Positions 16,872 to 25,167 are shown, numbered from the stretch's first letter. The stretch: DNA of 38,631 nt from Bacteroidota bacterium (GCA_020049295.1 JAIFLC010000102.1:1-38631), one strand, 5' to 3'. The notes: generated from the letters alone by a model not told the origin. A program made the numbers and translations.

Positions 16872-19325
16872 GTGCTGTATCCTGATAATTTTGAACATAA
16901 AATTGGTTTCGACAAAATCCGCGAAATGCTTAAAGGCGGATGCTTATGTAGCTTAGGCTGGCAAAAGGTCGATAACATAAAATTTTCATCATCTTATTCA
17001 TTTATCGAGACACTAACCGGACAGGTAAATGATTTTAAGCAAATTATGATGATGGAAAATGAGTTTCCGTTAAATCATTTTATTGATGTTTCTGATGCAT
17101 TGAAAAAGATTAGGATAGAAGGAAGCTATTTTATTCCAGAACAACTTTTTGATCTTAAAAGATCGTTGGAGACGATTAAGGCTTTGCTGAATTTTTTTAA
17201 GACACGAAAAGAAGAACAAAAATATACATATCTGCAGAGTTTAACCGAAAACGTTAAATTGTATCCATACATTTTCGAACGTATAGATACAATCATTAAT
17301 AAACAGGGTAAAATTAAAGACAATGCATCGCCAGAGCTAAGCTTTATACGAAGAACAATTAGCGAAAAAGAAAGCTTGGTTTCAAAGCGCTTGCATGCAA
17401 TTTTGAAAAACGCACAAAAGGAAGGATTTATTGGTGATGATGTTACCCTTGCAGTTCGCGATGGACGAGCAGTTATTCCTGTTGATGCTACACATAAACG
17501 AAAGATAAAAGGTCTGATCCTTGATGAATCAACCACTGGGAAAACCTCTTTTATAGAACCTGCTGAGATTGTTGAGCTGAACAATGATATTAAGGAGCTT
17601 GGATACGAAGAGCGCCGTGAGATTATTAAAATCCTAACTCTTTTTGCCAATGATATCCGTCCATACATTGATGATTTGCTGCATGCTTATGATTATATGG
17701 GAACTATTGATTTTATTAGATCAAAGGCTCTTCTGGCAGTCAAATTAAATGGTATAAAACCAATTTTTAACAACAAACCAATGGTTCAGTGGCGCGATGC
17801 AGTGCATCCTTTGCTTTATTTACCGTTTAAAGCAGATGGGAAAAAAGTGGTTCCCTTAACAATTACCCTGAATAATGAAAATCAGCGCATTTTACTTATT
17901 TCGGGTCCAAATGCCGGAGGGAAATCTGTTTGTTTACAAACAGTTGGCTTATTGCAATATATGTTCCAGTGTGGATTACTGGTGCCAATGAATGAAAATT
18001 CTGAAATTGGTATTTTCGAAAATGTATTTATTAATATCGGCGACGATCAATCCATCGAAAATGATCTAAGTACGTATAGTTCGCATTTATTAAATATGAA
18101 AAACTTTATTCGTAATGCGAATAATAAAACACTTGTTTTAATTGATGAATTTGGTTCGGGTACAGAACCAATGCTTGGAGGAGCAATTGCCGAAGCTATT
18201 CTCGATAAGCTGAATCAAAACATGGTTTTTGGTGTAATTACAACTCACTATACCAGTTTAAAGCATTTTGCATCATCAACTTTTGGAATTGAAAATGGGG
18301 CAATGCTTTTTGATACCGATAAAATTCAGCCCTTATTTAAACTTTCGATTGGCGAACCAGGTAGCTCATTTGCTTTCGAAATTGCACGTAAAATAGGATT
18401 ACCCGAAGAAATTCTTCAAAAAGCAACAGCCAAAATAGGCAAAGACCATATCGATTTTGATAAAAACCTCAAAGATATTATCCGTGATAAACGTTATTGG
18501 GAAACCAAACGGGAAAGTATACGCAAATCAGAAAAAAATCTCGAAGAGGTGATTGCCAAGTATAATCAAGAAATTGAAATAGCTGAGAAATCGAAGAAAG
18601 AAATACTGGCAAAAACCAAAACAGATGCACAATTGCTTTTAGCTGATGTTAATAAACGGATTGAAAATGCCATCTTCGAGATTCGTGAGAGTCAGGCTGA
18701 AAAAGAACGAACAAAAACGATCAGGAAAAAGCTCGACGCATTTAAAGAGGAAATTAATGCGATAAATACCGATGATGAAGCCAAAATAAATCGCAAAATT
18801 GAAAAACTGGAACACAGGGAGAAATACGGAAAACCTAAACCTGAGGTTGAAAAGAAACACGAAAAACTCGAAAAAGGAGATAAAGTGAAGCTTTTTGGCC
18901 AGACCTCATCAGGCGAAGTGCTTGATATAAACGGCGATAGTATTATGGTGGCTTTTGGTAATATGATTACTACGCTGAATTATAAAAAACTCGAAAAAAT
19001 TACCGAAGAACAATACAAAAAACTAAACAAGGATTCTGGAACAAAAACTCAATCGTGGGATTTCGGAGAAAAACGGCTAAATTTTAAACCTGAAATTGAT
19101 GTTCGTGGTAAACGTGCAGATGAAGCGCTGCAAATCGTTCGCGATTTTATCGATGAGGCTATTGTTATAAATATCGGATCAGTTCGAATATTACATGGTA
19201 TAGGTGATGGAATTCTGAGACAGTTAATAAGGCAGTATCTGGGAACAATATATGTGATTAAATCATACCATGATGAGAGCGTGCAATTCGGTGGTTCAGG
19301 AATTACAGTTGTCGAATTTGAATGA
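16872..19325 (+). CDS. mutS2: MutS2 family ATPase/endonuclease with Smr domain
   Basis: An 817-aa MutS2 protein, linked in other bacteria to suppression of recombination and, in Bacillus, to splitting of collided ribosomes. The start is GTG 16872, giving MLYPDNFEHKIGFDKIREML, which matches the family N-terminus; no better ATG exists. MutS core and lever regions fill residues 1-330. Walker A is GPNAGGKSV (345-353), Walker B is LVLIDEFGSG with Asp425, and a signature region follows. A long charged coiled coil spans about 540-670. The C-terminal Smr nuclease domain starts at DVRG (Asp743) and has HGIGDG (His775) where HGxGxG is usual. The length is normal. It is followed after 44 bp by the deacetylase gene on the same strand. 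Confidence 0.95.
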   Translation: MLYPDNFEHKIGFDKIREMLKGGCLCSLGWQKVDNIKFSSSYSFIETLTGQVNDFKQIMMMENEFPLNHFIDVSDALKKIRIEGSYFIPEQLFDLKRSLETIKALLNFFKTRKEEQKYTYLQSLTENVKLYPYIFERIDTIINKQGKIKDNASPELSFIRRTISEKESLVSKRLHAILKNAQKEGFIGDDVTLAVRDGRAVIPVDATHKRKIKGLILDESTTGKTSFIEPAEIVELNNDIKELGYEERREIIKILTLFANDIRPYIDDLLHAYDYMGTIDFIRSKALLAVKLNGIKPIFNNKPMVQWRDAVHPLLYLPFKADGKKVVPLTITLNNENQRILLISGPNAGGKSVCLQTVGLLQYMFQCGLLVPMNENSEIGIFENVFINIGDDQSIENDLSTYSSHLLNMKNFIRNANNKTLVLIDEFGSGTEPMLGGAIAEAILDKLNQNMVFGVITTHYTSLKHFASSTFGIENGAMLFDTDKIQPLFKLSIGEPGSSFAFEIARKIGLPEEILQKATAKIGKDHIDFDKNLKDIIRDKRYWETKRESIRKSEKNLEEVIAKYNQEIEIAEKSKKEILAKTKTDAQLLLADVNKRIENAIFEIRESQAEKERTKTIRKKLDAFKEEINAINTDDEAKINRKIEKLEHREKYGKPKPEVEKKHEKLEKGDKVKLFGQTSSGEVLDINGDSIMVAFGNMITTLNYKKLEKITEEQYKKLNKDSGTKTQSWDFGEKRLNFKPEIDVRGKRADEALQIVRDFIDEAIVINIGSVRILHGIGDGILRQLIRQYLGTIYVIKSYHDESVQFGGSGITVVEFE

Positions 19326-19369
19326 TCATTATTTTTTGTAAATTTGGGATAAACTAAACCTAGGATATT

Positions 19370-20674
19370 TTGATAATAATTTACACCCCGGAAGCAACAA
19401 AAAGGCTTGAGTATATTTTAAAATTCATTTTTTCGGATATACTAAAAATAGAATTTCAGATTACTACCGATAAAGATGCTTTTAGGAAATCAAATCTCCC
19501 AAAAGTTAATTATTCGCATGAGGAAATTTCAGACTCTTTTTGGATCGAACCTATTGATTTATTATTCGAATCAAATATTCTTCAAAAGAAGATCGAGGTA
19601 AACACCTGGAATAACTACAAAGTTTTTTTTCAAACATCCGAAAAAGCAGATATTCCATTCGATTTATTTGCTGCAAGTTTTTATTTAATAAGTCGTTACG
19701 AAGAGTATCTTCCTTTTAGTGCCGATCAACATGGGCGATTCGAAGCAAATCAAAGTTTAGCATTTAAAAATAGGTTTTTATACGATCCTATTGTAGATCA
19801 ATGGACTTATTCATTTGCTCAAATGCTTAAGCATAAATTCTTTGGTCTTAATTTACCTGAACGAAAATTTACCTTTATTCCAACTATTGATATCGATAAT
19901 GCATACGCTTACCTGTATAAAGGAGCGGTTCGTACCATTGGAGCAGCCATGCGCGATTTATTCAGGCTCGATGCAAATGAAAATATCAAACGGTTTCAGA
20001 CATTAGCAGGTGAAAAAGACCCTTTCGATACATACAGTTATATCGATTCGTTACACGCACAATACGGAATTAGCCCTATTTGGTTTTTTCTTGCTGGCAA
20101 TTATGGCGAATATGATAAAAACCTACCAATTGAGAATGAGGGTTTTCAGGATTTAATTAAAGAAATTTCGAAAAGAGCAGAAATTGCAATACATCCTTCA
20201 TACGAGTCTAATCAAAGTTTTGAGCAACTTAAAAGCGAATACGATTATTTGTCGAAGATAACAGGAAAACCTGTTACTAAAAGTCGTCAGCATTTTCTGA
20301 AACTATTATTTAACGAAACATACCAAAACATAATTAAACTGGGAATAAAAGAGGATTATACCTTAGGATATGCATCAGATATAGGATTTAGAGCCAGCAC
20401 ATGTACGCCTTTTTTGTTCTACGATTTGTATAACGAACACGAAACAGAACTTCGTATTTTCCCATTTGAGGTGATGGATGTTACACTTAATCAATATCTT
20501 AAATTGTCGGTTGAGGAGGCCGAAGAGAAAATAAAGTGTATTATTGATAAAATAAAATCGGTAAACGGAACATTTATTTGCTTATGGCATAACGAATCGT
20601 TAAGTGATCATGGATATTGGAAAGGATGGGAACCTGTGTATAAAAAAATGCTCGAAATAATTTTTGAAAAATAA
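19370..20674 (+). CDS. Polysaccharide deacetylase family protein (DUF7033-type N-terminus)
   Basis: A 434-aa protein. The start is TTG 19370 (MIIIYTPEATKRLEYILKFI); no in-frame ATG occurs near, and the similarity to the family begins at these residues. The N-terminal 150 residues look like the DUF7033 module that precedes NodB-type deacetylases in Bacteroidota. The deacetylase part begins at PTIDIDNA (Asp174, Asp176, the usual metal/catalytic acid position), continues with AIHPSYES, which may supply a metal-binding His, and ends with FICLWHNESLSDHG (His407). It probably removes acetyl groups from a surface polysaccharide. No signal peptide is visible, so it may act on cytoplasmic or lipid-linked intermediates. 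The toxin-antitoxin pair begins 7 bp after its stop. Confidence 0.85.
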   Translation: MIIIYTPEATKRLEYILKFIFSDILKIEFQITTDKDAFRKSNLPKVNYSHEEISDSFWIEPIDLLFESNILQKKIEVNTWNNYKVFFQTSEKADIPFDLFAASFYLISRYEEYLPFSADQHGRFEANQSLAFKNRFLYDPIVDQWTYSFAQMLKHKFFGLNLPERKFTFIPTIDIDNAYAYLYKGAVRTIGAAMRDLFRLDANENIKRFQTLAGEKDPFDTYSYIDSLHAQYGISPIWFFLAGNYGEYDKNLPIENEGFQDLIKEISKRAEIAIHPSYESNQSFEQLKSEYDYLSKITGKPVTKSRQHFLKLLFNETYQNIIKLGIKEDYTLGYASDIGFRASTCTPFLFYDLYNEHETELRIFPFEVMDVTLNQYLKLSVEEAEEKIKCIIDKIKSVNGTFICLWHNESLSDHGYWKGWEPVYKKMLEIIFEK

Positions 20675-20681
20675 TTAAGGA

Positions 20682-20975
20682 ATGAAAGATTATCTTGAAA
20701 TAAATAAAACAATATTATCTTCTCTAAAGAAGTTTAATCCAGAGATAATTGGTCTTTTTGGTTCTTATTCTCGAAATGAGAATAAAGAAGGAAGCGATTT
20801 AGATATTTTAGTACGATTTAAAGATTCAATTTCTATGTTCCAATTAATTAGAATTGAGAATGATCTTTCAGAAAAACTAGGGATAAAAGTTGATTTAGTA
20901 ACTGAAGGTGCTATAAAAAACTCAAGATTAAAATCAAGAATCGAAAAAGATTTACAAATTATTTATAAGGCATGA
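20682..20975 (+). CDS. mntA: MNT-domain nucleotidyltransferase antitoxin (MntA-like)
   Basis: A 97-aa minimal nucleotidyltransferase. The motif GSX10DXD is complete: Gly27-Ser28, ten residues, then Asp39 and Asp41 (GLFGSYSRNE...SDLDILV). A third acid is expected in the strand VDLVTEG. In characterised MntA/HepT pairs this enzyme adds AMP to the HEPN toxin and so neutralises it (type VII toxin-antitoxin). It overlaps the next gene by 4 nt (ATGA), so the two are translationally coupled. The size and gene order, antitoxin first, fit the family. It starts 7 bp after the deacetylase gene, so it may be transcribed from that promoter. Confidence 0.9.
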   Translation: MKDYLEINKTILSSLKKFNPEIIGLFGSYSRNENKEGSDLDILVRFKDSISMFQLIRIENDLSEKLGIKVDLVTEGAIKNSRLKSRIEKDLQIIYKA

Positions 20976-21301
20976 AAGACGATTTAGTTTATATTGATCA
21001 TATAAAAGATTGTATTCGAAAAATTAAAGAGTTTACACAACAAATTGAGAAAAATGATTTTGCAGACAATGAATTAATTCAGGATGCTGTTATAAGAAAC
21101 ATTGAGATTATTGGAGAAGCCACGAAAAAAGTTTCAAATAGCTTTAAACAAACGTATTATGAAATGCCATGGAAAGAAATGGCCGGTATGAGAGATAAAC
21201 TAATCCATGATTATATGGGTGTTGACATTGGTGTAGTTTGGAAAACTATTAAACTTGATATACCTGAAATAGATAGATTAATACAGAAAATTAAGATTTA
21301 A
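20972..21301 (+). CDS. hepT: HEPN-domain toxin (HepT-like, DUF86)
   Basis: A 109-aa all-helical HEPN protein. The nuclease motif is RDKLIHDY: Arg74, four residues, His79, then Asp80 and Tyr81. This matches the RX4HXY signature of HepT ribonucleases, in which the Tyr is the residue modified by MntA. The conserved helix RNIEIIGEATKKVS precedes it, as in DUF86 proteins. In known systems HepT cuts tRNA or mRNA unless adenylylated. All signature residues are present, so the toxin should be active. The start ATG overlaps the antitoxin stop. Confidence 0.9.
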   Translation: MKDDLVYIDHIKDCIRKIKEFTQQIEKNDFADNELIQDAVIRNIEIIGEATKKVSNSFKQTYYEMPWKEMAGMRDKLIHDYMGVDIGVVWKTIKLDIPEIDRLIQKIKI

Positions 21302-21328
21302 GTTATACTTTTTAACCAAATTATTTGA

Positions 21329-21523
21329 ATGACCGAATTCATTAAGCTCAGAAAATTATTAATGATCTTAACAGGAATACTTCTAATAATTATTTTGACA
21401 CAGATTAATTATAACAATTTATCATTTAAAGAAAACCTGACTGCCTATATTATGATGTTTAGTGGATTATGTACTATTCTTGGGCTGTATTTATCAAATA
21501 AATACGATTTGAAAAAGAAATAA
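21329..21523 (+). CDS. Small two-helix membrane protein, unknown function
   Basis: A 64-aa ORF with two hydrophobic segments (about residues 9-26 and 39-56) and a lysine-rich tail (NKYDLKKK). It starts with ATG 27 bp after hepT and ends 10 bp before the FemAB/GNAT-like gene, so it sits in the same transcription unit. The hydrophobic pattern with positive ends is what a real small membrane protein would show. I do not recognise the family. Confidence 0.5.
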   Translation: MTEFIKLRKLLMILTGILLIIILTQINYNNLSFKENLTAYIMMFSGLCTILGLYLSNKYDLKKK

Positions 21524-21533
21524 AATCTTCAGA

Positions 21534-22445
21534 TTGGAAATAAAGTACCTCAAACATAATCAGATCGATAAACAAAAATGGGATTCTGCTATTGAAAATG
21601 CCCAAAATGGATTAGCGTACGCTCTTTCCTGGTATCTCGATATAGTTTCACCAAATTGGGATGCTTTAATTTTTGGCGATTATGAAATGGTAATGCCATT
21701 AATCCATAAAAAAAAATACGGAATTACATATTTATATCAACCTATTTTTACACAGCAAACTGGTATATTCTCAAACATAAAAATTACTACCAATCATGTT
21801 GAAGGTTTTATAAAATCAATTTCGGAAAATTTTGAGTTTATTGAAATATATTTAAATTCATCTAATCCCGGATTAAATTATAATTTTTTTATACCACGAA
21901 ACACCCAACTAATCAATTTATCAAAAAACTATGATGAGTTGGTTTTAAAATATGCAAAGAGTCTTAAATTAAATTTGCAAAAAGTGAATGAATCCGGTTT
22001 AATTATAAAGCAAAAAGGGGAAAGTCATAGTTTTATTGAACTAATGAAAAACATGTTTAAGGCAAAACATATTAGAGAGATAAGAAAAAGTGACTATGAA
22101 AATTTAAAGAACATTATTGATGCTAGTTTAAATAAAAACTTGGGACAGTTTTATTTTGGATATTTGAATGAAGAATTATGTGCTGCTGCATTCTTTTTAA
22201 AATGTATGAATAGGGTTATTCTTTATACCGCTATGAATGAAAAGGGCAGAGATAATAGTGCCATGTTTGGTTTAATCGATAAGTATCTTCAGGAAAATTC
22301 AGGAAAGGATTTAATTTTTGATTTTGCGGGATCAAATATTCCCGGAGTTAAGTATCGAAATATGGGATTTGGGGCTACAAACGAAACTTATTTTGCAATT
22401 AAATTGAATAACCTGCCAGTTCCCTTTAAATGGTTTAAAAGGTAA
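21534..22445 (+). CDS. FemAB/GNAT-like acyltransferase-fold protein
   Basis: A 303-aa protein. The start is TTG 21534 (MEIKYLKHNQIDKQKWDSAI); the first in-frame ATG is about 50 residues later, past conserved sequence, so TTG is preferred. The N-terminal pattern of a W-rich segment (SWYLDIVSPNWDALIFGDYE) then MVMPL is typical of an uncharacterised Bacteroidota family related to FemAB/GNAT folds. The C-terminal part has a GNAT-like strand-loop (LCAAAFFLKC) and FDFAGSNIPGVKYRNMGFGA. In other genomes such proteins are found near surface polysaccharide genes, and it may transfer an amino acid or acyl group to a cell-surface precursor. It converges with the acetyltransferase gene, with only 2 bp between the stops. 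Confidence 0.7.
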   Translation: MEIKYLKHNQIDKQKWDSAIENAQNGLAYALSWYLDIVSPNWDALIFGDYEMVMPLIHKKKYGITYLYQPIFTQQTGIFSNIKITTNHVEGFIKSISENFEFIEIYLNSSNPGLNYNFFIPRNTQLINLSKNYDELVLKYAKSLKLNLQKVNESGLIIKQKGESHSFIELMKNMFKAKHIREIRKSDYENLKNIIDASLNKNLGQFYFGYLNEELCAAAFFLKCMNRVILYTAMNEKGRDNSAMFGLIDKYLQENSGKDLIFDFAGSNIPGVKYRNMGFGATNETYFAIKLNNLPVPFKWFKR

Positions 22446-22447
22446 AA

Positions 22448-22981
22448 TTACTCTCTATAAGAGTTGATTTTTTTTATTACTTGTGCAGGATTTCCTGCAA
22501 TAATCTGGTTTCCTTCTGTAAATGATTTTGTTACAACCGCACCTGCAGCTACAATGGTATGCTCGCCTAATTCTACCTCTGGTAAAATGATACATCCTGT
22601 GGAAAGCCATGAATTTTTTCTAATAATAATTGGTTTTCCTCTTAAATAGGTATTATAATTCAAAACATCATGGTTCATGCTGATGATCGAAACATGAGGC
22701 CCGGTTAATACATTCTCTTCGAAAATTATTCCGTTCCTGCCATCAACATAGCACCCTTTTGCATATCCGGGATATTTCGTTCCTCGCTGAATCTTTTCCG
22801 GACATTTTATCTGCGACGTAAAATGAACTGGCCATGGAACATTTCTGTTATAACCCACAATCTTTTGTTTATAAGCATATTTTATTAGATCAACCACTGG
22901 ATAATTTGGATCACCAATAGTTAGCTCCTTGTAAAACAGACCTAATATGAAATATATACTTTGCTTAATCAGCTTTTTCAT
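22448..22981 (-). CDS. Left-handed beta-helix (hexapeptide) acyltransferase
   Basis: A 177-aa O- or N-acetyltransferase of the LbH family, likely to acetylate a sugar of a surface polysaccharide using acetyl-CoA. The hexapeptide repeats run from about residue 65 to 165 (VLTGPHVSI, SWLSTGCIILPEVELGEH, TIVAAGAVVTKS). The catalytic His lies in SIISMNHDVLN and the coil ends in IIAGNPAQVI, the usual family ending. Its ATG overlaps the end of the flippase gene by 17 bp, so the two were made as one message. It appears intact although the flippase upstream is broken. Confidence 0.9.
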   Translation of the reverse strand: MKKLIKQSIYFILGLFYKELTIGDPNYPVVDLIKYAYKQKIVGYNRNVPWPVHFTSQIKCPEKIQRGTKYPGYAKGCYVDGRNGIIFEENVLTGPHVSIISMNHDVLNYNTYLRGKPIIIRKNSWLSTGCIILPEVELGEHTIVAAGAVVTKSFTEGNQIIAGNPAQVIKKINSYRE

Positions 22982-24163
22982 ATTCGTTTTTCATTATTCT
23001 GTATCCAATAAAAGCCAAAACTAAATATAGTACCGAACCAAACAGAGATACCCCCAATAATAAAATTTCAAATTTTTCTGTTTTGGTAAAAAATAGTACA
23101 GATAAAATTACGATCAAATAAATGATTTGCCAAATCAATAAAATCCCATTCCGACGAGTTAGTGAGAACACGTTGCTTACATTTCGCATTGCAAAGCTTG
23201 TAATGGTAAGTGGGGCAAGATATTTGGCGATCGAGCCAGCCATTCTCCATTCTTCTCCTAACACAAATGCAAATAGCTCTTCTCCACATAAAATGATCGG
23301 TATCATTGCAATTATTGCCAAAATTAGGTTAATGAAAAAAGACATTAGATAAAGCTTAACCTTTTTCTCTGTTTCGTTTATTTTCTGATAAAAAACAGAT
23401 GTAAACGATTGTGTAATAAGATTTAATGGATAGTTTACAACTTTTGACGCATTGGTGTATAATCCAACCATGGTTGTTGAGTAAAATATGTTTAAAACAT
23501 AGATCAATATATCAACAGAAATAGAGTTTAACAATCCCATTGGAGCCGAATAATATGGAAAATTTTTATTCTCTTTTAGCTGGATTTTTATATCTGTTTT
23601 TTTTATTTCTTTAAATTCTGATTTTTCATTTTTTTGAAATCTAAAATAAAATATAATTAACTGAAAGAACTGACCAATAATATGTCCAATAAATAGTCCT
23701 GTTGATTGTATGTAGTGGAAAAGACCAAATAGAATATTTGAACCCGATGTAGACCCTGACTGGGCAATACTAGTACACTCAAGGGTAAAAAGTAAAAATA
23801 GTTAGGATTAATGAATTTTATAAATATGTTTTCACTGTTTTTTATGATAGTGATTGCTATAAAGCATAGAAAAGAAATTACAAAAACTATTCGGGTTGTT
23901 CCCTTTAAAATTGCAAGTGCATCTTTTTTGTGCCTTGGCAACATTATTGCCAATTCATATCTTCCTGTTGATATAGTAGATACAATAGTAGCTAAACTAA
24001 AATAAATAGCAAAGAAACCAAAATCCTGTGGTGTATATATTCTTGTTAGAACAGGAATCGCTAAAAAAGTAATAATTTGAGCTATTGTCGACCCTGATAA
24101 TAGAGTAAAAATATTTCGTAAAAATTCACTTTTAAAATTGAAGTCCTTTATAAAATAATTCAT
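22965..24163 (-). pseudogene. Polysaccharide (Wzx-type) flippase, broken by internal loss and frameshift
   Basis: Two fragments of one oligosaccharide flippase. The first begins at ATG 24163 (MNYFIKDFNFKSEFLRNIFT...), with typical Wzx helices including TRIYTPQDFGFFAIYFSLAT, and runs to PNYFYFLPLSVLVL. It then goes out of frame and stops at 23657. From about 23774 a second frame carries TSIAQSGSTSGSNILFGLF, then continues without a stop through LIIFYFRF and APMGLLNSISVDILIYVLN to the end at 22965. Between the two homologous parts roughly 25-30 residues normally present are missing, so this is a short deletion that also shifts the frame, near 23768-23786, rather than a single-base change. The second half has an ATG at 23540, but a half-flippase is unlikely to work. 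The original protein would have moved lipid-linked sugar units across the inner membrane. An assembly error is possible. Confidence 0.82.
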
Positions 24164-24177
24164 TAGAAGGCTAAAGT

Positions 24178-24891
24178 TTAGTATTCCTTCAAACTGTCAA
24201 AATCAATTTCGTCGGCAAGTCGCTGTTCAAATACTTTTCCATTATCAAATTTAACGGTTCGGGCAGGGAATTGTTTTACCATATTGTAATCGTGCGTTGC
24301 CATAATAACAGCCCTGCCATTATTGCAAATTTCGAGCAATAGTTTCATTAGGTTTACCGATGTTTCAGGATCAAGGTTTCCTGTAGGTTCATCGGCAAGT
24401 ATAATTTCTGGGTCGTTGAGCAACGCTCTTGCAATTACTACACGTTGCTGTTCTCCACCCGAAAGTTGATGAGGCATTTTATATCCTTTGTAACCAAGGT
24501 TAACTCGTTCAAGTACCTGAGCTATACGATCATTAATTTCTTGTTTACTTGTCCATCCTGTTGCTTTAAGCACAAATTGAAGATTGTCGTGAACACTACG
24601 GTCGCTGAGTAATTGAAAATCCTGAAAAACAATACCCAATTTTCGTCTTAGAAATGGAACCTGTTTGGTTTTTATCTTTTTTAAATCGTAGCCTGCAACT
24701 TTACCTTCACCATCCTTTAAAGGGATTTCGGCATTAATTGTTTTTATCAAACTTGATTTACCTGTACCGACTTTGCCAATAAAATAAACAAACTCGCCCT
24801 TATTAATGCTAAGATTTACATCATTAAGAATCAGATTATCTTTCTGAAAAATCTTGGCCTTTTCAAATTCTATAATTGTATCAAGTTCCAT
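24178..24891 (-). CDS. ftsE: Cell division ABC transporter ATP-binding protein FtsE
   Basis: A 237-aa ABC ATPase. Walker A is GKVGTGKSS (39-47), with a Val where many ABC proteins have Ser or Pro. The Q-loop is in GIVFQDFQLL, the signature is LSGGEQQR (from Leu143), Walker B is IILADEPTGNLD, and the H-loop is in MATHDYNMV. The FtsE-like segments SVHDNLQFVLKATGW and GNLDPETSVNLMKLL separate it from the LolD group, though that distinction by eye is not absolute. FtsE works with the membrane protein FtsX to activate peptidoglycan hydrolases at the septum. No ftsX is adjacent here. The flippase remnant lies 14 bp downstream. Confidence 0.85.
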   Translation of the reverse strand: MELDTIIEFEKAKIFQKDNLILNDVNLSINKGEFVYFIGKVGTGKSSLIKTINAEIPLKDGEGKVAGYDLKKIKTKQVPFLRRKLGIVFQDFQLLSDRSVHDNLQFVLKATGWTSKQEINDRIAQVLERVNLGYKGYKMPHQLSGGEQQRVVIARALLNDPEIILADEPTGNLDPETSVNLMKLLLEICNNGRAVIMATHDYNMVKQFPARTVKFDNGKVFEQRLADEIDFDSLKEY

Positions 24892-24921
24892 TATGCTGTA
24901 ATATTTATTTTTGTAATAATA

Positions 24922-24937
24922 TTATACCCTTATACCC
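24922..24937 (-). repeat. Two-copy 8-bp tandem repeat GGGTATAA upstream of ftsE
   Basis: TTATACCC occurs twice in a row on the plus strand, which is GGGTATAAGGGTATAA in the direction of ftsE. It ends 30 nt before the ftsE ATG, the same distance as the related four-copy repeat (1747-1778) before the gene at 1809. Confidence 0.65.
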
Positions 24938-24943
24938 AATTTT

Positions 24944-25141
24944 TTATAATTTATAAAGTTTCCCAAAGGGAACCTCTTCGATCAATTTAACAATCTGATC
25001 TTCATATTTTTCTAATCCAAGCTTTTTTATTGATTGCACTGGATTTGATGTTTTAAAATGTGCAATTAATACAAATTGATCATCACGCAATTGAATAAAG
25101 TCAGGAATTTTATCCGTTCCACGGGTCTTTAAAAAGTACAT
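24944..25141 (-). CDS. Small conserved protein of Bacteroidota, unknown function
   Basis: A 65-aa soluble protein, MYFLKTRGTDKIPDFIQLRD at the start and EEVPFGKLYKL at the end. I recall short proteins of this form beside ftsE in Bacteroidota genomes, which supports it as a real gene, but no function is known to me. It has a plausible alpha/beta pattern and no hydrophobic segment. It lies 52 bp upstream of ftsE on the same strand and has a good -7 box 27 nt upstream of its ATG. Confidence 0.7.
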   Translation of the reverse strand: MYFLKTRGTDKIPDFIQLRDDQFVLIAHFKTSNPVQSIKKLGLEKYEDQIVKLIEEVPFGKLYKL

Positions 25142-25167
25142 TATTAAACTATATTTGCAGTTTGGTA

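Noticed and set aside
13000-17000. A CRISPR-like or DNA tandem repeat suggested by recurring blocks in the kinase genes
   Set aside because: The recurrence comes from protein-level propeller blade motifs of variable spacing and sequence, not from conserved DNA repeats.
17126-17668. Minus-strand ORF of 180 aa inside mutS2
   Set aside because: It is the antisense shadow of a well-supported mutS2 gene, and its composition is typical of such shadows.
23657-24163. A stand-alone short membrane protein
   Set aside because: The sequence after LPLSVLVL is an out-of-frame reading; the overlapping frame continues the flippase homology, so it is a broken gene fragment.
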